Source of the DNA: DASROJ01 sp035646975
GTDB lineage: Bacteria > Acidobacteriota > Polarisedimenticolia > JACPZX01 > DASXTC01
Direction of reading: 5' to 3'
DNA length: 5,268 nt
Assembly: GCA_035646975.1 (NCBI GenBank)
Contig: DASROJ010000171.1
Location: forward strand, 1 to 5,268
This document shows positions 1-5,268 of this stretch, one piece after another. Each line of letters opens with the position of its first letter. Position 1 is the stretch's first letter. A program made the position numbers and the translations under genes. The notes under the pieces were generated by a model. It saw nothing but the letters and a program-made list of their open reading frames with translations. It searched no databases and had not been told where the DNA came from.

Positions 1-17
1 GTCTAACAGAAGCCATT

Positions 18-48
18 AGGGGGCCCCTCGAGGCCCCTGGGGGCCCGG
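18..48. repeat. GC-rich cluster of overlapping inverted repeats
   Basis: The stretch is made almost only of G and C runs. GGGGCC (20-25) can pair with GGCCCC (32-37) across a 6-base loop, CCTCGAGG (26-33) is a perfect palindrome, and further GGGGCC and CCCGGG copies follow at about 40-49. It could fold as a strong hairpin in RNA or DNA. It may mark the end of a gene to the left of the window, but no T-run follows, so I do not call it an intrinsic terminator. I see no coding gene in bases 1-166. Confidence 0.4.
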
Positions 49-86
49 GAGTTGCTCCAAGGCATTGAGACAAAAAGGTTTGAGGC

Positions 87-115
87 TTGACCCACGCCCC
101 CGGCTCCGATACGAT
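87..115 (+). promoter_or_regulatory. Probable housekeeping sigma-70 type promoter for the sigma factor operon
   Basis: A -35 hexamer TTGACC (87-92, five of six matches to TTGACA) is separated by exactly 17 bases from a -10 hexamer TACGAT (110-115, four of six matches to TATAAT). Transcription would start near 122, giving a leader of about 45 bases before the sigma factor ATG at 167. Spacing and position are ideal and no competing gene overlaps. The call rests on pattern only. It suggests that the operon has basal expression independent of its own ECF sigma factor. Confidence 0.5.
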
Positions 116-166
116 CCCCCTCGGCTGTAAACCGGAACTTCATTCCTGGGTCTAACTTGAGCGATC

Positions 167-736
167 ATGCCGGCTGACGAGCGGGAAGTCCTTGAGCGGA
201 TTAGGGCCGGAGATATCGACGCCGTCCAGACACTGTTCGAGGAACACAAGACGCGGATCTATCGTGTCTGCCTGCTGTATACAGATAGCACGGATGACGC
301 GAAAGACGTCCTCCAGGAAACTTTTTTACGCGCGTACAAGTCGGTTGGCAACTTCAGAGGCGAGTCTTCGTTCACGACATGGTTGACGCGGATCGCAATC
401 AATATCTGCCTGAACCTCCGGCGGGATCGCCGGAGCTCCGAGACTCTGGAAACGGATCGTCTGGACCAGGGTCACTACGATCTGCCCCAGCACAGTTTCG
501 CCGACCCGGAGGAAGCGCTCGGCCTGGTCGAGCTGCGAGGACGGATCAAGGCGCTCGTGGAGCGGCTGCCGCCCCGGGAGCGGATGGCTTTCGTACTGAA
601 ACATTTCGAGCAGTTGAAGATTCGAGAGATCAGCGTGTTGATGCACATCAGCGAAGGTACGGTAAAATCATTCCTGCACCGCGCGGTGGTGACGCTTCGC
701 CAGGAACTGTCGCGCGATGGAAGAGTGGTTCGCTGA
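167..736 (+). CDS. ECF-type RNA polymerase sigma factor (sigma-70 family)
   Basis: This 189-residue protein is a group 4 (extracytoplasmic function) sigma factor: it binds core RNA polymerase and directs it to a specific promoter set. Region 2 lies at about residues 22-88, with the DDAKDVLQETFLRAY helix (43-57) that contacts core polymerase and the FRGESSFTTWLTRIAINICL segment (63-82) for -10 recognition and melting. Region 4 lies at about 125-180, with LPPRERMAFVLKHFE (134-148) and a helix-turn-helix at about 150-172 ending in GTVKSFLHRA. There is no sigma-1.1 or region 3, and the length is normal for ECF factors. One oddity is F169 where most family members have R or another polar residue (GTVKSRLHRA). 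The ATG at 167 is preceded only by a weak TTGAG (157-161). A probable anti-sigma factor gene follows after 21 bp, which strongly supports a regulated ECF pair. The target promoters cannot be deduced here. Confidence 0.95.
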   Translation: MPADEREVLERIRAGDIDAVQTLFEEHKTRIYRVCLLYTDSTDDAKDVLQETFLRAYKSVGNFRGESSFTTWLTRIAINICLNLRRDRRSSETLETDRLDQGHYDLPQHSFADPEEALGLVELRGRIKALVERLPPRERMAFVLKHFEQLKIREISVLMHISEGTVKSFLHRAVVTLRQELSRDGRVVR

Positions 737-757
737 TCCGAAGCAGGACTGGCCGGC

Positions 758-1648
758 ATGAAAGGTGAATCGATGCCCGACTCCGCCGATTCAAATGGAT
801 GTTCGTCCCTGAACCAGGATCTGGTCCTCTATCTCTATGATGACCTTCCCGCGGACCGAAAGGCGATCCTGGACGCGCATCTGAACGCCTGCGAGAGCTG
901 CCTCAAGGAGATCTCGTCGTTCCGCTCGACCCTCGGTGCCATCGACCGCGCCGGTATCCCGCAGTCTCTGGCCGAGCAGACACCGGCCGACTGGGACATC
1001 GAATGGCGGCGGCTCCGCGGCAAGCTCGAGCATCACGACGCCCTCGATGGCGCCGCCGTGGTTCCCATGCCGGGTCTGCCCGGCACATGGGCCGGATCCG
1101 GCAGCAGGTCGACATTCTCCCCTGTGCTGAAGGCAGCCGCCGTGATCCTCCTGGCGGGCGCATCGTTTGTCATCGGACGAAACTGGGAGTCGCTCTCATC
1201 CGATTTGGGCTGGTTGGGCTCGGATCGACGGGCTGACAGCGGCGCCCTTTCTTCCAGCGATGGCCCTCCCGTTCCGGAAGGAGTGGAAGCGCGCATGCAA
1301 TACTTCTCCCAGCTGACCCATGGCTACCTCAACCGCAGCCGGTTCGTGCTGCTCGAGCTGACCAACGGGCACGATGCCGCCGACACGGCAGGGTTGCGGG
1401 CGGCATCGATCACCCTTCTGGGCGAGACGCGGGCGGCCAAGCGCGTCGCCGGGCAACTGGCCGATCCTCGCATCAAGGATCTGTTGATACAGGTGGAGGG
1501 CATTCTGACCGAGCTCTCGCAGCTGTCCGGCAAGGGAGACCTCGCCACCCTGGATCGGATCAGAACCGAGGTCAACAACAGCGGCGTGCTGACCCAGCTC
1601 GAGTTGTTGAGCACGGGTCCCGCCCGTCTGGCGCAGGAGCGTTCATAA
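758..1648 (+). CDS. Membrane-anchored zinc-finger (ZAS, zf-HC2) anti-sigma factor
   Basis: This 296-residue protein is probably the cognate inhibitor of the upstream sigma factor. The N-terminal anti-sigma domain (about 12-65) carries C15, then H41-x3-C45-x2-C48, the usual zinc-binding pattern of ZAS domains. A charged linker (about 75-118) leads to one hydrophobic helix at about 124-140 (VLKAAAVILLAGASFVIG), so the N-terminus should be cytoplasmic and residues 142-296 extracytoplasmic. The outer part is low in complexity to about 172 and then mainly helical (176-286). Its pattern, a YLNRSRFVLLELTNG segment followed by a TLLGETRAAKRVAGQLADP segment, resembles the C-terminal helices of other acidobacterial zf-HC2 proteins as I remember them; a sensory role is inferred. 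Start choice is open: ATG 758 has AGGA (745-748) 9 bases upstream, while ATG 773 has AAGGTGA (762-768) 4 bases upstream and would remove five residues. The stop lies 4 bp before the next start, so translation is probably coupled. Confidence 0.88.
   Translation: MKGESMPDSADSNGCSSLNQDLVLYLYDDLPADRKAILDAHLNACESCLKEISSFRSTLGAIDRAGIPQSLAEQTPADWDIEWRRLRGKLEHHDALDGAAVVPMPGLPGTWAGSGSRSTFSPVLKAAAVILLAGASFVIGRNWESLSSDLGWLGSDRRADSGALSSSDGPPVPEGVEARMQYFSQLTHGYLNRSRFVLLELTNGHDAADTAGLRAASITLLGETRAAKRVAGQLADPRIKDLLIQVEGILTELSQLSGKGDLATLDRIRTEVNNSGVLTQLELLSTGPARLAQERS
1635..1639 (+). promoter_or_regulatory. Ribosome binding site inside the end of the anti-sigma gene
   Basis: AGGAG lies 13 bases before ATG 1653, within the last codons of the anti-sigma factor gene. 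The spacing is slightly long for 1653 and far too long (25) for the alternative ATG at 1665, so it favours the 1653 start. The placement fits translational coupling of the two genes. Confidence 0.45.
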
Positions 1649-1652
1649 CTCG

Positions 1653-2831
1653 ATGAGATCACCGATGCGCTTCATTGCAGCACTGGTCCTGACCCTCATG
1701 GCAGCGGCTCCGGCCCTGGCCTCTGTCGACGAGGATGTGTACAACCGTGGCCGCAGTGCGATCTTCGAGGAGCGATGGGAGGACGCGCGCAAGACGTTCG
1801 ATGATCTCACGCGCCGCTTCCCGGAGAGCCATTTCGCCGACGATGCGCAGTACTGGCTCAGCATGTCCTTGTACGAGCTGGGCGAAGCGGAGAAGGCCTA
1901 CGGTGTTCTCAAGGAGCTCAACTCGAAATTTCCCGACAGCCCGTGGAACGACGATGCCAGGGTGCTGATGGTCCGCTGCGCCGAGTCGGCGCTCAAGCAG
2001 GCGACCGCCCGCCAGCCGCGCGCGCCGATTGCCGCGGGCCGCGCAGGTCAGCGGCTTCCCGCGGAGTACGAAGCCTTCATCGAGAAGAGCACCCACGACA
2101 GCAACGCCAAGGTCCAGCTCCTCGCCATCGACACGATGCTCCTGTCGAACCCCGGGCGCGCCCGCGAGCTGTTGCCGCGGTTGAGCGATGGCCGCAACTC
2201 CCGTGAAGCCGCCGGCATGGTGCTCGATCGATTCTTCGGTGGCGACAAGGTGAAAGTCACCCTCGAAAACCCGGCCCTTGGCATGAGGGACGGCAACGTC
2301 GCCATCATGATTCGCGACGGCGACCAGGTCAGCTACCTCAGCCTGACTGAAGCCACCGAGCTCGTCCGCTCGCAGGCCGCCCCGGCGCGCCCCTCCCGCT
2401 TCACCCCCGACACGGTGAACGAGGTGAGGGACAAGCTGGTGCAAACACAGAAGAATCTGGTGCGGGATGGCGACCCGGGCACGATCCAGAGCCTGCCCGG
2501 CATTGGAGGCCGGAGCATGTCCGCCATCGTGAAGGTCGTGGATGGCGAGATTCACTACTACCGCAGTGGCGATGAAACGATTAGAATCCTCGTGTTGAAG
2601 CGCCAGGCCGGGTTCAACGACGAGAACATCCGGATCTTCGCGGAGACGCATTCGGGGCAGAAGGATCCTTCCATGAAGGAGATCGCCCTGAACGACGCTC
2701 GCGCAATGCAGCCGGCAGGCGCCCCAGGACAGACCGGAGGGTTGAGCGAGGCCACGGCACGGTATCTCAAGGCCGCTTTGGCAATCATCGAGATCGACTT
2801 GAACAGAAGCATGAGCGCCGGCTCAAAATAG
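1653..2831 (+). CDS. Exported TPR-repeat protein with HEAT-like segment, function unknown
   Basis: The 392-residue protein starts with a clear Sec signal peptide: basic MRSPMR, hydrophobic core at 7-20 and an ALA-S cleavage site after residue 23. There is no lipobox cysteine, so a soluble periplasmic protein is expected. Residues 25-59 and 62-96 form two tandem TPR-like units of the YbgF/BamD kind (EERWEDARKTFDDLTRRFPES, then ELGEAEKAYGVLKELNSKFPDS), the second following a conserved DDAQYWLS segment. A basic, Ala/Pro-rich linker (115-135) leads to helices at 138-195 that look HEAT-like (VQLLAIDTMLLSNPGRARELLPRL). I cannot assign residues 200-392; they mix short beta-like strands (KVKVTLEN, GNVAIMIRDGD, AIVKVVDGEIHYYR, TIRILVLKR) with a helical end. 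TPR and HEAT repeats mediate protein contacts, so a scaffold or adaptor role in the envelope is likely but inferred. An ATG at 1665 is an alternative start that would keep a shorter signal peptide. Confidence 0.85.
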   Translation: MRSPMRFIAALVLTLMAAAPALASVDEDVYNRGRSAIFEERWEDARKTFDDLTRRFPESHFADDAQYWLSMSLYELGEAEKAYGVLKELNSKFPDSPWNDDARVLMVRCAESALKQATARQPRAPIAAGRAGQRLPAEYEAFIEKSTHDSNAKVQLLAIDTMLLSNPGRARELLPRLSDGRNSREAAGMVLDRFFGGDKVKVTLENPALGMRDGNVAIMIRDGDQVSYLSLTEATELVRSQAAPARPSRFTPDTVNEVRDKLVQTQKNLVRDGDPGTIQSLPGIGGRSMSAIVKVVDGEIHYYRSGDETIRILVLKRQAGFNDENIRIFAETHSGQKDPSMKEIALNDARAMQPAGAPGQTGGLSEATARYLKAALAIIEIDLNRSMSAGSK

Positions 2832-2833
2832 GA

Positions 2834-2854
2834 CCAGCGGGCAGACCTCGCTGG
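2834..2854 (+). repeat. Intergenic hairpin between the TPR and GWxTD genes
   Basis: CCAGCGGG (2834-2841) pairs with CCTCGCTGG (2846-2854) as an 8-bp stem with one G-U pair (2840 with 2848) around the loop CAGAC. Flanking GGA (2831-2833) and TCC (2859-2861) could extend it beyond a four-base bulge. It starts two bases after the upstream stop codon (2829-2831). No T-run follows, so it is not a standard intrinsic terminator. It could be an RNA 3'-end stabiliser, a processing site or a partial attenuator that lowers expression of the downstream gene. The base pairing is seen directly; the role is inferred. Confidence 0.45.
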
Positions 2855-2888
2855 CCGGTCCGGACGACCTGAATCACGCCATGGTTCC

Positions 2889-2896
2889 GGGGGGAG
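2889..2896 (+). promoter_or_regulatory. Ribosome binding site of the GWxTD gene
   Basis: GGGGGGAG lies directly before ATG 2900, with only three bases between GGAG and the start codon; pairing through the earlier G run would give a more normal spacing of about 5-6 bases. It supports the 2900 start, and independent ribosome loading makes sense after a 68-bp gap. The ATG at 2881 is out of frame. Confidence 0.45.
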
Positions 2897-2899
2897 TAC

Positions 2900-4447
2900 A
2901 TGGCAAGGGCTCGACGGGTCCTCATTGCGGCCGTTATCGGCCTGATTTCGATCCTGCCATCGCATCCAGACCTCCGCCATGCCGACTGGACCACCGCGAA
3001 CCGTGGGTGGGCGCGCGGCCCGGTCTGGTACATCATGACCAACGCGGAATATCGTGACTATCGCCGGATGCACTCCGAGCCGGCGCGACGCGACTTCATC
3101 AGGCAGTTCTGGCAGCAGCGCGATCCGCTGCCCGACACCACGGACAACGAGCTCGAGCACGAGTTCTGGCATCGCGTCAGCGTGGCCGACGATCACTTCG
3201 GCCAGGAGATCAAACCGGGCTGGAAGACCGAGCGCGGAAAAGTCTTCATCATGCTCGGGCCACCCGAGAACTTCGACCACGACCACATCCTTGCGGATAC
3301 CTACGGTGCGAGCCGCTGGATGTACGACCTCGGCTCGATGCCGGTGCAGCTTCGGCTCGTGCTGCAGGACAGCCTCGGGATTCCCGTGGGACGGCGGTTC
3401 GTGAAGCTGAAGGTCCGACAGGAAAACCTGGCGACCCGCTCCGTGAACAACGCCGTGCCCCTGCAGACGTCGATCCTTCGGCCCACCGACTTCCTGCCGC
3501 TGGCCGAAACGCTCGTGCGCCGCATGCCGGGACCGGACGCGCTGCGAAACCTGGGATACGTCATGCGGGTGCCCGAGGTGATGGAGCGCAGCCGCTCTCA
3601 TGTCGATGTCACCACGCTGTTCAGCCTGGTCCCGATGCAGGCCCGGATAGATTTCCGGCCACCCCTTCAGGCAGCCGCTCCCCGTGCAGACGGCACCACC
3701 GTGGCGGTCACTCTCGGTGTGACGCAGACCGACCTGCTCAAAGCAGGCGTCGCTTCGTCGCAGCCCGGCGCGGCGATTCTGACGGGCTACCTGACCTCGA
3801 TCGCAGACGACAAGAAAAGCTTTCAGCTCAATGGCGCCTTCGCGCCCGATCCCAGCCCCGATAGCGCGGCGCCGGCGCCGGCATCCCAGGTTTTCCAGGC
3901 GGTATGCCATGTGCCGCCAGGGCGCTATCTGCTCGATGTCTCCTACCAGGACACCGAGCGGAGGATCATGGGTTCGCTCAGGGACCTGATCGACGTGCCA
4001 TCCTTCGAGACACAGGGCCTCGGTGTGAGCAGCCTGATGCTCGCGTCCCGCCTGGAGAAGCTCGAGGAGGTGGCCGACTCCGGTTCGGCGGAGATGCCGT
4101 TCATGCTGGGTCGCTACAGGGTCATTCCCCGCACCAACCAGGTCTATCACCCGGAGGAAGCGCTCACCGTCTTTTACCAGATCACGGGGGGCGCGCGGGG
4201 TGGCGATGGCCTGGCGCACCTCGACCTCTCCTATCAGTTCTACCTGCAGGACGCCGGCACCTGGCTGCCCGTCGGCCCGCTCATCCAGCTCGAGAATCAA
4301 TCCGACCTGGAACAGGCCTGGAGCGTTCCGCTCGAAGGGATGCCTCCCGGCCGCTACCGGCTCGAGCTGACCGTCATGGACCAGGTGACGGAGACGACGT
4401 CGATCCGTGGCGCATTGTTCGAGATCGCGCCATTGACCAGCAACTGA
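2900..4447 (+). CDS. Exported GWxTD domain-containing protein
   Basis: This 515-residue protein belongs to the GWxTD family, proteins of unknown function found mostly in Acidobacteriota, Bacteroidota and related phyla. The N-terminus (MARARRVLIAAVIGLISILP) is a basic plus hydrophobic export signal without a lipobox cysteine; cleavage is not sharply defined, perhaps around 21-28. The family core is at about 38-175: WYIMTNAEYRDYRRM (43-57), RRDFIRQFWQQRDPLPDT (63-80), the helix ELEHEFWHRVSVADDHFG (84-101), and the signature PGWKTERGKVFIMLGPPE (106-123), where E111 replaces the name-giving Asp. A strand-rich region follows, interrupted by an Ala/Pro/Asp linker (314-329, APDPSPDSAAPAPAS). Two beta-sandwich-like units then each contain PPGRY (339-343 and 482-486), so the C-terminal half may be duplicated. 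No catalytic residue set is visible. Its place behind an exported TPR protein and an ECF sigma/anti-sigma pair suggests an envelope role under stress control, which is inference. Confidence 0.88.
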   Translation: MARARRVLIAAVIGLISILPSHPDLRHADWTTANRGWARGPVWYIMTNAEYRDYRRMHSEPARRDFIRQFWQQRDPLPDTTDNELEHEFWHRVSVADDHFGQEIKPGWKTERGKVFIMLGPPENFDHDHILADTYGASRWMYDLGSMPVQLRLVLQDSLGIPVGRRFVKLKVRQENLATRSVNNAVPLQTSILRPTDFLPLAETLVRRMPGPDALRNLGYVMRVPEVMERSRSHVDVTTLFSLVPMQARIDFRPPLQAAAPRADGTTVAVTLGVTQTDLLKAGVASSQPGAAILTGYLTSIADDKKSFQLNGAFAPDPSPDSAAPAPASQVFQAVCHVPPGRYLLDVSYQDTERRIMGSLRDLIDVPSFETQGLGVSSLMLASRLEKLEEVADSGSAEMPFMLGRYRVIPRTNQVYHPEEALTVFYQITGGARGGDGLAHLDLSYQFYLQDAGTWLPVGPLIQLENQSDLEQAWSVPLEGMPPGRYRLELTVMDQVTETTSIRGALFEIAPLTSN

Positions 4448-4471
4448 CGGGCTGACGCCAGGGCGCCTCTT

Positions 4472-5268
4472 TCAGACCGGTTGATGAAATGTGAGAGTTC
4501 GCGTCGCCGTGTCGAGGGAAGCGGGCAGGCCGAGCGGCAGCGTCAGCTTTCCGCTGATGTGACCGGCGCGCACGTTCCAGACGATAGGAAATCTCGCGCG
4601 CCGCGACAGCTCCAGCACGATGTCCCGGACCTTCAGACCCGGCCTTCCCGCCTGTGGCTCGCATCCTGTCAGCGATCCGATGATCATCCCGCGCAGGTGA
4701 TCGAACTTGCCGGCATTGCGCAGCTGAGTCAGCATCCGATCGATCCTGAACGGCGCCTCCGAGATCTCCTCCCAGAAGAGAATCGTATCCCGGTAGTCGA
4801 TGTCATGAGGGGTGCCGAGCAGGGTGACCAGCAGGCTCAGGCACCCGCCGATCACACGCGCCGCACCCCTGCCGGGCCGGAGCACATCGGCCGCCCTGAA
4901 GGGGATCCGAAACGCGGACGGCTCGCCGTACAACGCGCCCCAGAGACTCTTCTCGTCGAAGGCGTCCGGGTCCCCCATCTCGCTCACCGTCGGACCGTAG
5001 TGCGTCAGGTACGGGCCCTTGCGTTGCAGCGCCATGAACAACGCCGTGGCGTCACTGTACCCGAGCAGGAGTCGCGGCCGATGACGCAGAGCCTCGATAT
5101 CGATCCGGTCGAGGATTCGTGTCAACCCATACCCGCCGCGGGCGAGGAAGATCGCGTCGGAGTTCTCCGAGGCCACCGCTTCGTTGAAATCGGCGGCCCT
5201 CGTCTCGTCGTCGCCCGCCAGGTACCCGTGCCTGCGCAATACGTTTGGCGCCAGGGTCGTCTCGTGGC
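4472..5268 (-). CDS. LD-carboxypeptidase, peptidase S66 (LdcA/MccF) family, N-terminus cut off by window edge
   Basis: The reading frame is open to the right edge, so the true start lies outside; a TTG at 5239 is internal, because the family motif continues upstream of it (visible residues start HETTLAPNVLRRHGYLAGDD). About 264 residues are visible; family members have about 300, so some 40 N-terminal residues are missing. Numbering from the TTG codon, the motifs are GYLAGDDETRAADF (5-18), ARGGYGLTRIL (33-43), LLGYSDATAL (58-67) with nucleophile Ser62, ILFWEEISEAPFRIDRMLTQLR (153-174) with the catalytic Glu at 157 or 158, and RAGHISGKLTLPLG (224-237) with His227. This Ser-Glu-His set matches S66. 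The LdcA branch removes the terminal D-Ala from murein tetrapeptides in the cytoplasm during cell wall recycling; MccF-type members cleave microcin C-like compounds. Sequence alone does not separate these, so no symbol is given. It converges on the GWxTD gene with 24 bp between stops. Confidence 0.92.
   Translation of the reverse strand, partial: HETTLAPNVLRRHGYLAGDDETRAADFNEAVASENSDAIFLARGGYGLTRILDRIDIEALRHRPRLLLGYSDATALFMALQRKGPYLTHYGPTVSEMGDPDAFDEKSLWGALYGEPSAFRIPFRAADVLRPGRGAARVIGGCLSLLVTLLGTPHDIDYRDTILFWEEISEAPFRIDRMLTQLRNAGKFDHLRGMIIGSLTGCEPQAGRPGLKVRDIVLELSRRARFPIVWNVRAGHISGKLTLPLGLPASLDTATRTLTFHQPV

Noticed and set aside
16..249. A 77-codon minus-strand frame across the leader region
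   Set aside because: It overlaps the sigma factor start and the promoter, has a Ser/Arg/Pro-rich composition and matches no family I know.
2487..2520. LPGIGGRSMSA in the TPR protein, resembling a helix-hairpin-helix DNA-binding motif
   Set aside because: The protein has a signal peptide and the motif is single and followed by beta strands, so DNA binding is unlikely.
1659..2651. A 330-codon open frame on the minus strand opposite the TPR gene
   Set aside because: Same in-register antisense effect; it has no recognisable domain, while the sense frame has a signal peptide and TPR units.
2558..4300. A 580-codon open frame on the minus strand opposite the GWxTD gene
   Set aside because: It is in codon register with the sense gene, so its stops would need the sense codons TTA, CTA or TCA, which are rare in this GC-rich gene. 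The translation is rich in Arg, His and Pro and shows no family motif, whereas the plus strand carries clear GWxTD motifs.
4451..4475. Possible terminator hairpin between the convergent genes (CTGA 4452-4455 with TCAG 4472-4475, CGC with GCG inside)
   Set aside because: The stems are only 3-4 bp with an interior mismatch and there is no T-run, so it is not stable enough to call.
5237..5239. TTG at 5239 as the start of the LD-carboxypeptidase
   Set aside because: The frame continues upstream to the window edge with family-like sequence, and the conserved N-terminal part would be missing, so this codon is an internal Leu.

Overview
The window is GC-rich bacterial chromosomal DNA with four tightly spaced genes on the plus strand and one convergent, window-truncated gene on the minus strand. 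Gene density and codon choice look even throughout, and I see no transposase, phage gene, tRNA, rRNA or CRISPR array. A zinc-finger anti-sigma factor, a secreted TPR protein and a GWxTD-domain protein together are typical of Acidobacteriota and related GC-rich Gram-negative lineages (Gemmatimonadota, candidate phyla of the FCB side). That placement is inferred from gene content only; there is no marker gene here.

Layout. Bases 1-166 are a leader region with a GC-rich cluster of inverted repeats (about 18-48) and a good housekeeping-type promoter (87-115). Then come an ECF RNA polymerase sigma factor (167-736), its probable membrane-anchored ZAS-type anti-sigma factor (758-1648), an exported TPR/HEAT-like protein (1653-2831), a strong intergenic hairpin (2834-2854) and an exported GWxTD-domain protein (2900-4447). 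Only 24 bp separate this from the stop codon of an S66-family LD-carboxypeptidase running the other way (4472 to beyond the right edge). No stretch over 300 bases lacks a gene.

How the genes may work together. The sigma factor and anti-sigma factor form a classic one-component envelope-sensing pair: the anti-sigma domain would hold the sigma factor in the cytoplasm, and the region beyond its single membrane helix would receive the signal. The next two genes encode proteins with N-terminal export signals and no other membrane segment. They lie in the same direction with gaps of 4 and 68 bp, so they are candidates for the sensing input or the output of this pathway. The 68-bp gap with its hairpin may allow different expression of the GWxTD gene. 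The LD-carboxypeptidase acts on peptidoglycan peptides, which loosely fits an envelope theme, but it is convergent and so not part of the operon.

The most notable points are the uncharacterised four-gene sigma/anti-sigma/TPR/GWxTD arrangement, the large unassigned C-terminal parts of three of its proteins, a GWxTE variant of the signature motif, and an internal PPGRY repeat in the GWxTD protein.
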